Shown piece by piece: positions 44,601 through 56,939 of a DNA stretch of 64,000 bases. Location of the stretch: positions 5,306,541-5,370,540 of the forward strand of contig CM039139.1 in the NCBI GenBank assembly GCA_022036555.1. The letters run 5' to 3'. The notes under the pieces are model-generated. The model saw only the letters and a list, made by a program, of their open reading frames with translations, was not told the origin of the DNA and made no database searches. The stretch comes from Microstegium vimineum. Taxonomy: Eukaryota; Streptophyta; Magnoliopsida; Poales; Poaceae. The position numbers were made by a program, and so were the translations under genes. The number at the start of each line of letters is the position of its first letter. Within the stretch, counting starts at the first letter, position 1.

Positions 44601-47600
44601 CCAGGTCACAAGTTGAAAGAAAATGGGACAATTGCATAACTGCCCTTGTTTTGTGGTCTAACTTTACGTTTGCCCCTATTTTTTTAACTTTGCACGTTTG
44701 CCCCTGGTTTTCGAAATTGAAGGCATTGTTTGCCCCTGTTTCTCAACACCGTCAGATGGAGTTAAATAATAGACAGAAAAAAAAGTTGGAAAAAAAGAAA
44801 AAAAGAAAAAAAGAAAAAAAGTCTAAACTATCCCTTATCCCCCGTTCTGTTTCCTGGGATCCCCTGTTTCCTTGCGAGCGCGGGCGGCCAGGAGGCACGA
44901 CGCGAGTGCGGGCGAGGCGCGGGCGGGCAGCAGGCTCGACGCGATCGCGAGCAGCGGGCGGCGGGTGCGTGTGCGGCCGCGGGAGGCGGGCGCGGGCGCG
45001 GCGCTAGCGCGGGCAGCGGGCGTCGCGCGCGCGGGCTGCGGCCGAGTGCGCGTGCGCGGCTCTAGCGCGGGCGGCGGCCGAGTGCGCGAGCGCGTGCGCG
45101 GCCGCGAGAGGTGTGTGCGGTCGCGGGCGCGGCGCTTTTCGCGGGCAGCAGGCATCGGTGCGCGAGCGCGGGCGGCGGCGCGCGGGCGAGTGCGCGGCGG
45201 TGCGCGGCGCGAGCGCGGCGTTAGCGCTGGCATCAGCGCGTGCGCGGGCGGCGGGAGGCTTGCGCGGGCGCGTGCGTGTGCGGCTGGCACGTGTGCGTCG
45301 CTAGCGCGGGCGGCGGGAGGCTTGCGCGGGCGCGTGCGTGTGCGGCTGGCACGTGTGCGTCGCTAGCGCGGGCGGCGGCGCGCGGCCGATTGTGCGAGCG
45401 CGGGCGCGGGGAGGCGTGCGCGGTTGCGGGCGCGGCGTTAGCGCGGGGAGCGGGATGCAGTGCGCGGCGGCGCGCGGCGCAAGCGCGGCTGCGGTGGCGT
45501 GCGCGTGAGCGGCGCGAGCGCGGGCAGCGGGCGGCGGCGCGTGCGTGTGCGACTGGCACGTGCGCGGCGCGCGGCGCGATCACGGCGGGCGCTCTTCGCA
45601 CGAGGCACAATCGGCCGGCAAGGCTTGGTCGTGAGTTTAAATATTATACTTTGATATTTACACAAAATATATATTGTTATTTGTCCTAAATAAATGGACT
45701 ATAAGTCTGTATAAAAAAAACGAATTGATTCGTGAGTTATTTGTCGTGAGGGCATTTCTGTCTTTTCAGCACATACTTAACACCGTTAAGTCTCTTTCAC
45801 GGAATAGGGGCAACTGCAAGCTTCAGATTCAAAAAACAGGGGCAAATGTGCAAAGTTAAAAAAACAGGGGCAAACGTAAAGTTAGACCTCAAAACAAGGG
45901 CAGTTATGCAATTGTCCCAAAGAAAATATATTATATATACTATATGGATCTTAATCAACAAACCATATGCAGTTGGATCTAAGAATCAGGGAGTGAAGCT
46001 CTACCAAACAAGGCCTAATATGCACAAATTTGACAGACTAGCCCATAATCTGGTTAATTTAACAAGATAGCAGCTCGAGCACAGATTGTTACTATAAACT
46101 CTCCGAAAGGATAATGCATATGGCAATTATATAGACAGAGGAAAACAATTTAACAATTTGTTGCATTTGCCACAAAACATTGTTCCTTGTAACTGGTAAG
46201 TCGTATTAATGATGAAAAACTGTTCGCATATGGATTTGAAGCAGCGAAGTTGATTGATAGTAAACTATGCTGGAAATAACACTAATTGCAAGTTGTGCTA
46301 GCAGAGCATCTGTTTTCCCTATTCAGGACTAGTTTTGATGTCCCAAATAAATAGTCTTTAGTCTTAACTAGTACACTGGCAAGGCAGCCATGAACCCATG
46401 TAGCTTCAGAAACATAAAAACTCATACAAGAAAAGTCAACTAACCTCCCTTTCTATAGCTTGAACATCTATGCTATAGTTATGGCCTTCTTGAAGAATGT
46501 TGTACCTATTGTGGTTCTGTAGCACAATAATAGGTACAAGTAACCTCACTGCCATGTCAACAGTTTCGAATCTGGAATGCAAAAAAAAAAAGAGAGTAAT
46601 ATTAATGTAATTAAAAAATAGAAGAATTCATGACCTCTTAAACATAGGTTGAGCTAGAATGCTAGATATCATGTATCGCATGGCCAGCGTAATCTAGAAA
46701 TGCCTTGAATTAGCATAAGTTCCAATTCATCTATAACTTTGTTGTCCTTATTTGAGAAGTTAGCCATCACTTGTTGTCCTTTTTTTGCAAAGTTAGCGAC
46801 ATTGATGGAGTAAATGACAAAAAAAAAACGCCAATATGTAATTCATTAAGTTAGGTGATAAGTTGTTAGACATTTAGTACAATCATACAAGACGGATTAG
46901 TCTGCACGTTAACAGACAAAGATATGCATGAGGAACTAAAGACGATTTGCCATACACAGGTACCAAGGTAGCATAATATGGAAATTCTTTGGTACTTGGG
47001 ATCATCAAATGTTTCCAATAAAAATGCTGAAAAGTGAACAATACAATTAACCAACTGCTTGCTGTGAATACTTCATCCAATCAAGATAAAATATTCTAAC
47101 AGTTTGTCATTCATCAAATAATGAAGAAACTTTGAATGAAGTAAGGTATTTCTACTTTCTGAAAATACCTTATATCTGGAGCTATCACATGCTCAATGGT
47201 AGTTGCAATTAAACCTCCGAGCTGCCCAATGAAAATATCTTGCGTTGAACTAGCACTTGGTGCAGCAAGTCCTCTTGGGAAGATTATTTGTGATAGCCGT
47301 GGCATTGACCTATAGCTGACACTGCCTTCTTCAGTTTCTATTTTCCCATATGTACAAGGGCCTGCTGAAAGATCTATTACAACAAATCTGCAGAGGCCAA
47401 TCAAGTGGAAGTTTAGATCACAAATAAGTTAAAGCTGCTAGAGCAATTGAAGTGCATCATAAAAGAAAACAACTCCAAAGTGCAATGAATAATGGTCCGG
47501 TACGGCAGCTCTACATAAGCATTCCTTATGGATAAGGTCAGACACGTGAAATTATCTATGGCATGCAAGTAAACAATCATTAAACCCGTGTAAAATAAAA

Positions 47601-50600
47601 ATTCCCTCGTTCAAATCTCGACTTTATTCAGTATAGTGGAAATCATCATCGCTTCCTCCTCTGTCTGCACAGTTCTAAGTTTCACGGTTTACCTATCCAT
47701 TATAATCGTTGGCACATGGTAACGACCAAATAACACAAAATAAATCTGAATTTCAGCTAGTTTTACAGGCAGTTAAATGTGATACATGACTTTATACAGT
47801 AATTATGGAAAATAGTCATCTAAATATTATCTCCACTACATAGCTGAGTACACTGATGGGAATGACTACAAGGTGGGGTGTGGATATAGCTGCAACCCGA
47901 TCACGCAATTGGCAAGACTAAACATATCACCTTGACACCTTCCGTTTAAAGGCCAGAAGTTCCCATGATAATGTAAAGGGGGTGTACCCTGTGCCTATTT
48001 TGACAGAGGGTTCCCTTTGTGCCACCAAAAAAAAGTTGCTCCCCCATCTCTTCAATAAAAAAAGTGTGTTTCCCTCTGGTACCACAATTCAAGTTTTTCT
48101 ATCTCCATTCAGATACCGTTTGTTTTTGCTGACTTGGACTTAATTGGATGGCAAAAGACCAATTTACCGCTGTGTGCTGTAGGTTGCTATTAGATTCCAT
48201 TTCCACCAGCCATCAGTCAGAGCATTTAGGTCGAAGGAGCACTCAAGTCAGGGGAGCCCATGTGTCCGTGCTGCCGGCCCCCCTCAACACCACCGCGTTG
48301 CCATCAGGCGCCGCCCCAACTGTGGCCGCCATGGCTGGCACGAGTGCCCCGTCGGCTCCCTCTTCTCCATCCACGCCGCGATGCGGTTGCCCACTGCTGT
48401 GATGGCTGAAGCCCCCATGTCCATCTGCGCCATCGCCTCCAGCTCCACAGAGCGTGATTCCCAGCCGATCCCGATCAGCACCTCCTTGTCCCTGCCGCCT
48501 GCTCTTCCGGACACAGCTAGGAGGAAGCATTCCTGGATGGGTAAATGGGAGACCCCGATGCGGATGAGGCTGAGGTAAGTGATGGAGCTTCTCACGCCCC
48601 CATCCCTAGAGATGGCTGCTTCCGCCTAATGATCGTGTCCCCACAAGGCCACAAAGCTCGCTCCACTCACCTGTGCACTGTGCCAGGTTTGCCCTCCAAC
48701 ATCCCATGATAACATAAAGAAAATAAAATTGCTACAATATCTATGTTTAACAGAGAGAAAAGAGAAGGATCACACTGTGCTTGGTGGAACCTGATTATAA
48801 AGATGCAAATCAGCCTTACATCTACTAGAGATGTTAGAAGGAACACATATGCCCCAGTTCTTCTCCATTTGATATTTCTGGAATGAAAAGGTGTTCCTTT
48901 TATTTGATTTTCTATAGAATTTCAAGGAGAAAATTCCATATTTGTCAGCCAAAACAGTGGACTTCACAGATTTGCCATGCTAATTGTGGGTTTTGTAAAA
49001 TGTCAGTCAAAACATGTGCTTCTTGTTTTCTCTGCTATTTTACCTTTTTCTCTTTTCCCCTTATTTCTCCTAAAATCAGCGACACAGAAGGAAAAAATTG
49101 CCCTAGAACAAATTCGCAGAACCGAATCAGATGAACAATCAGTCTTTGGCTTGTCTCCGCGCCACTCAACTGGACGATTGTCGTCAGCCTGACCCTAAAA
49201 ACAACGGCCACCAGGCTCGCCCCCACCCAGCCTATGGATCCCCGCCGCCCGATGCCCCCCCCCCCCCCCTCTAAAATCCATGGATCAGGTGGTTTCGATT
49301 TCAAGATCGAGCGCAGCTTCAAGAACTCATCGAGGCCCATGGTTTCCCTCTCAATGTCATCAGCGTGTGGAGCAGCCACTGGGTGGGGTCGTCACGGGAG
49401 AAAAGCAGCAGGCTCTTGGCTTACCAGAGGGCACACGTCGCAGCATTCCACAGCGTGTCCCTGGCACCGGTGCCATGCTGCCTGCTTGCTAAGTCTGCTG
49501 CCTCCTAGGACGCGCGCTGCTGCCTGAACCTGAAGAGGCGCAGCACCTTGTCACCTTCTGGCGGCAGGGAGACAAATTGAATGACCGATTGTTGATTAGG
49601 TTCCAGGAGAGTGAATTTGCCCCAGGAATAATTTGTCCTTCTGCGTGGTTAATTTTAGGAGAAACAAAGGAAAAGAAGAAAAAAAAGGTAAAATGGCAGA
49701 GGAAACAAAAACCACATGTTTTGGCTGGCATTTTTGCGAAACCCGCGACTAGCATAGCAAATCATCGAAGCCCACTGTTTTGGCTGGCAAATATGCAATT
49801 TTCTCTTTCAAGAAGATACATACCTACACCTTCGTGACATAACCCCCACCTCATTTAGTGTGTGCAACGTTCTACAAGACTCAAAGTCTCCTAGTTCATT
49901 GGTCACAATGGCTGGTTAAGGAGACAAACTAATTATATGAAGTAACAATAACAACTGCTACAAATTAAATCTTGTGTGTTATCCTTGAAGCTGCATAAGT
50001 ATAGAACATCAAATATATATAGAAAAAGGAGCCCGAGCACAAAATGGTTAAAGACTTAAGAGCTATAGTGCTAATACAGCCATTTTATTTTTGAAAAGAT
50101 ATGCGATTGTACCATGTAACTGTGTGATTGTGTGATGGTTCACATCTACACATCATGAAATTGAAAAGGGACACGTTTCCAGAAAAAAAAAATCATGGTA
50201 GTTATGAAGTGAAGCAGTCAATATATCAGAATGGTAATGCTTGTTTGTTTTCCCAAGATTACTCTTTGAATCACTCCTGTACTGACCATGTGGCCACAAC
50301 AGGGTTAATTTACTTCACTTGTAGTGGTGAATGAAGATGTAGCTTTTTGATTTGGAAGCAGAGGAGCTTCACTGTAACTTGTGGAGCTGTAACAAAATAG
50401 TAGCAGATTAGAACAATTATCACCTTCCAGAACTTAGCCAAACTTGAGTTGCCCCACCACCATTGTAACGGTAACGGTAAATGTATTCTGCTTCTTGCTT
50501 TTTTAGTTCTTGTTCTGTTAGTCCACCAATTGTACCATACATTAAACTATCAAGATTAACTTCTTTGTTTCGAGGATCCATTCTAACCTGCCAAGGAAAT

Positions 50601-52431
50601 ATGTACCATGTTAGTTACAATTACAAAAGAATAAGAAAGGAAGATGAAGATTTCTCCTTGGTAAAGTAAGGATTGTGGAGCTCGGACCAAAATCTTTTAA
50701 AATTCAGCTCTGGATATTTCCCAGATGTTAGAGAAAGTAAGGAAGCTGAAACGATTATTTAAATGTCCTTTAGGGAGAACAAATTAGTTTCAATGGAGGA
50801 AATTACTATATAGACTTCAATGTGTAAAAGGTGAGAGTTTCGCCCTTATTAAGATTACATTTTTCCGCTGGTGGATTTTTTATTACAAATATCCAAGAAC
50901 AGTTGTTATTATGTATATTTCAATAAGTTTCTCAACTTCTCAGTACTGTTTCCTATAAGTACAGGACGATGAAACAAGATATTGCATCTTGACTCCTATA
51001 TCGCCATGAAGGACTGCACTTTCTATAATCTAAAATTTGCATGCAGGCATCAGAGTACAATGTATAAACAGGAAGCAGACAATAGAATCAAGAGGGTGAT
51101 AGTACAGGGTTTCACCTTATCAAAATTAACAACAAATATCGCAACAGGAACAGGCCTATCCATCTCGTTTGCAGGATAACCAGGCTCCATGTCAAAAATG
51201 AATGAGTATAGCCTCTGAAATATCGATTCCACTGCTGTCGCTTCTACTTCAAATAGAGGCAATTCCCTGCCATATTCACTCTGTGAGGGAAAAAATAGTT
51301 AGAGAGTGTATTGTGACAATTATGAACTGTTAACGATCACTGTATAGGAAAATAATATGTTCCTGCTTACATCTCTTGCGGTTCCTGCAGGTTGCATGGC
51401 CTCCTTCAGTGACTTCTCAAGAGAAATCAGCTCCGGTTGTCCAGCCTAAAAAATCGCACTGGGTGACAATAGGATAACACAGTTGTAAAAGGCAATTAAT
51501 TATCATCTGAAATGAGGCATTACCGCTATAACATTGTACATAATATGATGCTCGATATCAATTGGCTCCCCTGTCTCGAAGCAAGAGGGCCTGTGAAGTG
51601 GGAAACCCATTTTTAAGAATTCTTCGAGCTTGTGCCCATCCAAAGAGTATCTATACCCTCCATCGCCATTGAAACCAATAAGAACAACATTAACCTCAAG
51701 AGGCACCTGAAATGGAACCTGAAGAACATTCGAGGTGAGTTAAATAAACATGGAAAAACAATAAAAATAAAAGCAATAACATACATGTTTCATCAGATAA
51801 AAAAAGGAAGGACAACACTTAACCATTGTTGTTTAGATTACACTAAGTTTGATGTCCTTTGTTGTTATATAAAGCACTAGCTTAACTGTAACAACTTCTG
51901 GATTACAACATAACACTTTGGGTGAGCAACGTAAATCCACCATCCTCAATTCCAGCCAGGATTTGTACAGTCATATCATGTAATTATGCTTGTACACGTG
52001 ACAGAAATCTGAATATATTAGCACGACACAGTTCATAACAAAGCTGTCAATATCACCGAGGAGAGATGAAAACCAAAGGGCAGATCCCACATAGGGAGCA
52101 GAGTCATGAGGGACTATGTTCCGACTCAGCTCGAATCTAGTCGAACTGAGCTCCTAATCGCGGATCGCACTGGTACACGTGAGCCATGGATGCGCCGGCG
52201 GAGAGGTTAACTGTGGAAGGCGAGGAATCGGAGAAGAGATGGGAGTACCTTTGCTCGGGTGTGGAGCATGCGGCGGACGTCGGCGAGGACGTTGCCCTCG
52301 ACGTCATGGAAAGCGCCATGGTGCCATTGCGGGTGCCCTGGGTCCCGGCGGAACGCCTCCCGCCGGGGGGCCGACGACACGACCGCGGCGGCCGTGAGGA
52401 CGAGGAAGAGAAGGAAGATGGGAGGCCCCAT
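41604..52431 (-). CDS. Plant membrane/secretory protein, Arabidopsis At5g58100-like
   Basis: Sixteen exons join in frame to 803 residues: 52431-52249, 51718-51524, 51445-51371, 51280-51116, 50587-50424, 47387-47169, 46571-46445, 44544-44356, 43820-43734, 43584-43430, 43282-43163, 43052-42827, 42413-42354, 42268-42098, 42002-41893, 41769-41604. The N-terminus MGPPIFLLFLVLTAAAVV is a signal peptide. Conserved blocks are NVVLIGFNGDGGYRYSLDGH, EMDRPVPVAIFVVNFDK, YRYRYNGGGATQVWLSSGR, VVIDLSAGPCTYGKIETEEG, LVPIIVLQNHNRYN, TKTYLDGAILKEEMERS and NWLWAAGCHPFGPFSNSSQ. One C-terminal span (VYGGILLAGFLVYSLVIFF) is followed by a short tail. These agree with the single-copy plant protein I remember as At5g58100, for which a role in pollen wall formation has been reported (from memory). 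No enzyme motif is visible. The copy looks intact despite two Mutator-like insertions in introns 5 and 7. Confidence 0.9.
44625..45918. mobile_element. Mutator-like element (1,294 bp) with 9-bp target duplication, in intron 7
   Basis: A perfect 9-bp duplication aaagaaaat lies at 44616-44624 and 45919-45927. The ends gggacaattgcataactgcc and ggcagttatgcaattgtccc are perfect inverted repeats that extend, with divergence, through repeated 'tttgcccctg' phrases for more than 100 bases. The core (about 44870-45620) is extremely GC-rich. No transposase, so non-autonomous. Confidence 0.9.
45242..45376. repeat. GC-rich tandem repeat, unit about 66 bp
   Basis: The unit gcgggcggcgggaggcttgc, gcgggcgcgtgcgtgtgcgg, ctggcacgtgtgcgtcgcta is repeated twice almost identically, and related phrases fill the whole element core. 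Confidence 0.8.
47960..48725. other. Inserted-looking segment with near-identical flanks in intron 5
   Basis: The phrase cccatgataatgtaaag at the left recurs as cccatgataacataaag at 48704. Between them lies GC-rich DNA with a domain-less open frame. No inverted ends were found, so the class is unknown. Confidence 0.35.
48927..49805. mobile_element. Long-TIR element (879 bp), Mutator/foldback-like, in intron 5
   Basis: The ends gagaaaattccatatttgtc and, reversed, gagaaaattgcatatttgcc start inverted repeats of about 235 bases (48927-49162 and 49570-49805). Both contain cagccaaaacagtgg and a 'tttacc' block. The direct flank tttcaag (48920-48926 and 49806-49812) is a probable 7-bp target duplication. 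The core is GC-rich with a C-run near 49256 and no transposase. Confidence 0.82.
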
Positions 52432-52690
52432 CGAAGGCTGCCCGGAGAAACCCTAGGCTAGGAATTCTGGAAGTTTCGCCGCCGCAGTATACTGGAGGCA
52501 GCAGTGCAGGGGCGCGGAAGGCGGAGGGGAGCGGAGCAGCGGGCGCGCGGCGGCACCACGGTCCACGGCGAGCACGTTGTCTTGCCCTGACGGCTGACGC
52601 CCCCGGCGTGGCCGTTGCTTTGAGATTGGTGATATTTGACTTACGTTGACTGTGGAGTTGGGCAACTCCAATTGACTCTAGAGATTTTGG
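52432..52690 (-). promoter_or_regulatory. 5' leader/promoter of the At5g58100-like gene
   Basis: GC-rich DNA upstream of the ATG at 52431. No distinct TATA box was recognised. Confidence 0.35.
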
Positions 52691-52872
52691 TAAAAATAAA
52701 TAAATAATCCTACTAATATCCTATTCTGAATTTCTTCCTAGCGATAGAGAGAGTGCTGAGGTAGCTTTCTATAGTGCACATATAGGATATAAAAACACTA
52801 TTGGAGAGTACATAGATACAGAAAACGATTTTTACTTAAATAATTAGGGAATAAATTTTTGAAAGAGTCTTA

Positions 52873-53186
52873 TGGGCCATTTGGATCTTTCATTAGGGGA
52901 ATTGAAATCTATATAATAAATTAGGCTATTTGGGTTAGAATTCAATATTTTATCGCTTTCTAAAGTTAATTTATAAACCTATCTCAAATTCACCATACTA
53001 TATTTCTACTTTGCAACTTATACACGTTCTTCAGCTTGCTTCTATATGGTAGAAATACAACACATAAGTATCTCTCGTATAGCCAACAATAATGTATAAT
53101 CCATATACAACTATATTAGCTTATTTAATATATGTCTAAATTATGATTATTAAAATGAATTCAATTGCAAGGATTCAAACGGGACC
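52873..53186. mobile_element. Tourist-like MITE (314 bp)
   Basis: TTA lies on both sides (52870-52872 and 53187-53189). The left end tgggccatttggatctttca and the reversed right end ggtcccgtttgaatccttgc are related inverted ends. AT-rich and non-coding. Confidence 0.65.
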
Positions 53187-53189
53187 TTA

Positions 53190-54388
53190 GAGATGCTCTA
53201 AGCGAGTGTTTTGACCTTTCCAATTTTCTTCCTCTTGGTTTGATCTATGAGATACTTAATTGGACAATTTAGGGTTGTCAGGCAAGGCCATTGGTTCTAC
53301 TCAACAGAAACAAAAAAAAACTACCAAATAAAACTAAAATTATTTGTATTTGAAACAAAAAAGACACTTTCTCACTTCAAAAATCTTAATTAAATTGAAA
53401 TATAGAAGTTGGTTTACAAAACAAAATTTCAAGAAATAGACACCCTATACAAGACAAATGCTCTTTACGAGAGACAAAACGATTTTCAAAAGAATGGATC
53501 ACTAATTCCCTGTCTTCCAACATGTCTACTATTAGAGTTGATCCATTGTCACAACTATATCAACTAACCTAAGATCCTAGACAAACAAGGTTGAGTGGAT
53601 GGTGTGCAAATTGTTGTCCTTATGGTTTCCACATATCCTCTTTAATTTAATTATTAGTAATAGTTTTCTTAAATATGGTTACTCAATTGACCATTTTTAG
53701 TTAATTATTAGCAATAGCTTTTTAATCTGCGACTGTATTTCAAAACATTAGCACTAATAATTAAATTATAGATGATCGTTGGAGTCTCTTTGAGTTACCA
53801 ACTCACACAGCTAGATCGGTTCGACATCCTTTTCTGAGTCAAATTTTATGACATATATGTAGTGACATATTGTTGCTGTACGATCGAATTTTGGGTTGCT
53901 TTAAATGGGTAATAAAGCATTGGAACTGCTCGCAAAAAAAAGACGTTGGAACATGTTGATTTGGACTAATTGCTATTAAGGACATCGCCCTAAGCTTTGC
54001 TAGTGCATCTCTACAATAGGTCAACGTTGAGCTTGTTGCTTGACGTGTTCAGGGCTTCAGGCATGAACCTTTTGAATCTTATACTCCAATCTAATGTTGA
54101 GTTGGAAAAATGGCCCACTGTACTGTAGTGACAGAGATTCAAAGCTTCAAATCCATTTAGGGGGTTGTCTGCTTCGCTAGAACTTTGCCATGAATATACA
54201 TTAGCAGCCGTACTTAGCGTTCAAGATTTCCCACATATTTATTCTAACGAAGATTTCCAAAATTTATAAAAAAATATGTTATACGAGTACGTAAAATGTA
54301 AGAGTACATCTCAACAAGACCAGCCAACTTTTTTTAGCGGAGTACATGATTCCATGAACCTAGTGAACTAGACAAATCGTTGATAACC
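53190..54388. other. Intergenic AT-rich DNA, no gene seen
   Basis: No coding frame, RNA gene or terminal repeat recognised. Confidence 0.5.
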
Positions 54389-54510
54389 AGAGCCCTATTC
54401 ATTAGCACTACTTTTCAACTTTCAACGAACAAACAGTATTTTTCTCATGTAACAAATCAGTATAAGCATTTAGCATAAGCCAAATTTTAGCAAAACGAAT
54501 AGGACTATGC
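54389..54510. mobile_element. Short hAT-like MITE
   Basis: The ends agccctattcattagcac and, reversed, agtcctattcgttttgctaa are inverted. The phrase 'ccaaattttagcaaaacgaa' is typical of a common small grass element. Confidence 0.5.
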
Positions 54511-55011
54511 TGGTAAATCACCAGGACCAAAAGGAACATCTTCCTGACAAAAACTACCAAGCCTAGCCAATTCATGTGTTACGTTATTACAAGAGCGTGA
54601 AGCATAAACAACTTCAGTTTCAGAGAGATCTTCCGACAGCGACTCCTTTAGATCATGTATTAATCCTGCCATTGGCGCTAACCTGCAAGTCAGGAGAGCT
54701 CAACGCTGGGTAACCAGCAGCGCCTGATCATGGGAGACAGGGAAGATACAAAATATTCCAGCACCTGATCGGTTTTAGCATCAGAAAAGAGAAAGCAACA
54801 CAGCTAGACAGGTTGGCAGCTAACTACAACACGTGTTTGCAAGGTCGTGAGCACTGATCAGTAAACTTATGTAAAAGTATGTGTCTCTTTCCATAATATG
54901 AGAAGACAGTATCCGTATATTGCCACACCGGCATCTTTATTTTTCAGACTACTGAACACGCCTTCAGCAGCTGTACATCGTACACGGACCACAGAAAATG
55001 TCATCAGCATC

Positions 55012-56671
55012 CTACAGCTTTGATGGTGTTTTAGAACTCCGGCCCTGGATGAATTTCTGCATATTCGCGAATTGCTCCTTTGTCATTCCATTGTAATAGT
55101 TGTGAGCTCTTTCCTGAAAATTGGAACAGTAAAGATACGAGCTTATGCATTTTCTGAATATAGTCTCGTCAATGAAATAGACACAATGTAGGAAATCTCT
55201 AGTCTCTACTAACTTCTATTTATAATACCAATAGAATGCCGTAGGCCACACCTGACTTTAAGGATCAACCAACAACTCGTAAAAACAAATATCCAGCTCG
55301 AATTTTTGCCCGGTATCACCAAAAGAGAATTGAAGTGTTCATTGCTAATGTCCCTGAGGATACTAGATGAACATTTCCTACAGAGTGTCCATAGTTTTCC
55401 AATGATATATAAGCATTTTGTAGTTAAACTACCACACAAGATCAGTTAAACTTGATAACTTTATAAAAAAATGTTAATATTCAATTAAAAATGTACCGCA
55501 GAATGTAGAGGCTCGAACCTTCTCAAGTGCCTGAGCATGTTCCAAATCCAGCTTAAAGCCGTCATTTATGACCGATTTGTATAATACAACTAAGTTGCGG
55601 TTGTTCCTCGCAATAGCCTCGGCAACCTCTATCGCCTTACTCAGCACCTCATTATCATCCACGACGTGGTTAACAAGCCCCCACTTCTCTGCCATTTCAG
55701 CAGAAACAGGCATGCAAGTTAGTGACACTTCCCTTGCCCTATTCGGCCCAATGATGCGAGAAAGCTTCTGTGAAAGACTCCAAGAAGGAAATATTCCAAA
55801 CCTACATCACAAGACCAGATATTGATTAGAGCACAACAGATGACGTGAACAGGTTAGAAGGCAATGGCATAATAAATAAATTGGAGACTGAAAAAAGGTA
55901 TTGACTGTAGGGAGAACAAGCAGAGTGTTTCAGTGCTCTGGCCAAAGCTGAAAAGCGCAATACTACGTCTTCTGTGGACCACTGGAACTATGTTGTATGT
56001 TCACTTGTTCAGGCAATCTTGTGTTCTATTACAAAATTACCAAACAGAAACACCGAAAGCTCTAATTTTCCAACCAATCTTGTGTTCTACAAAATTACCA
56101 AATAGAAACATCGAAAGCTCTAGTTTAACCAATCTTGTGTTCTACGAAATTACCAAACAGAAACACCGAAAGCTCTAGTTTCCGCATAGCTGAAAACTAA
56201 ACTATCGTGAATTCGTGATCTGTATGAAGTGGAGGACAAACAGACGTACTTGGCGTGGGTGTCCAGGAACTTGGCGGAGCGTCCGGCGACGAGGATGTCG
56301 CAGGCGAGGGCGATCTCGAACCCGGCGGTGACGGCGAACCCGGCGATGGCGCCGATGATGGGCTTCCGGCAGAGCTCCATCTGCGCGACGGGGTCGGTGG
56401 TGTAGTCCTTCACATCGCCCTTGAACACCTCCTCCGCCGCCGTCAGGTCCACCCCGGAGCAGAACGCGCGACCGCGGCCCGCGAGCACCACCGCTGCCAC
56501 GGCGTCGTCGGCGCCCAGCCGCCGGAACGCAGCCGCCAGGGAGACCATCATGGGCTTCGTCAGCGCGTTGAGCGCCGCAGGCCGGTTGATGGTCACCACG
56601 GCTACCGGAGATCCCGGCCTCGCCGGCTTCACCTCGATAAGGTCGCCGGAGTTGGTGATGCGGTGCCCATT
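55012..56671 (-). CDS. ECHIA: Peroxisomal enoyl-CoA hydratase (crotonase family, PTS1 SKL)
   Basis: Three exons: from about 56671 to 56250, 55801-55519, and 55113-55012 (about 268 residues). The crotonase core is clear: VAVVTINRPAALNALT, AFCSGVDLTAAEEVFKGDVKDY, KPIIGAIAGFAVTAGFEIALACDILVA and FGIFPSWSLSQKLSRIIG. The C-terminus TPSKL-stop is a type-1 peroxisomal signal. Crotonases of this type hydrate 2-enoyl-CoA in fatty-acid beta-oxidation. It matches the Arabidopsis ECHIA (At4g16210) layout. The coding frame is open upstream to about 56860 but contains no in-frame ATG. The only ATG near the expected start (56670-56668) is one base out of phase, so the start is unresolved: a 1-nt deletion, a non-AUG start or a sequence error. 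Confidence 0.85.
56017..56180. repeat. Three-copy minisatellite in ECH intron 1
   Basis: The unit 'aatcttgtgttctacaaaattaccaaacagaaacaccgaaagctctagttt' (about 52-56 bp) occurs three times in a row with a few changes. Confidence 0.9.
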
Positions 56672-56939
56672 CGGTCTGATTGGGTTTGGGTTAGCGTCTG
56701 CGTCTCCGGTTGGTGAACCGGTTCTTGTGTACGGGTATCTTGTGGGTCTGTGCAGAGGCTCCGGACTCTGGCTAGCGGTCCCTTTTGTTTTGACTTGCCT
56801 GGGACTCTGACTCGGATGATTGAACCGCAGAGATGAACCAACGTGCCTAGAATCTAGAGTCTTCTACCGCCCGAGCGGACACCGCGTCCCTCACCCGCCC
56901 AAAGTGCACGGGATCAAGTTCAACAAAAAAAAAAAAGTG

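Noticed and set aside
44835..45690. Large overlapping Arg/Ala-rich frames on both strands
   Set aside because: They are a by-product of the repetitive GC core of the Mutator-like element. No domain and no codon pattern.
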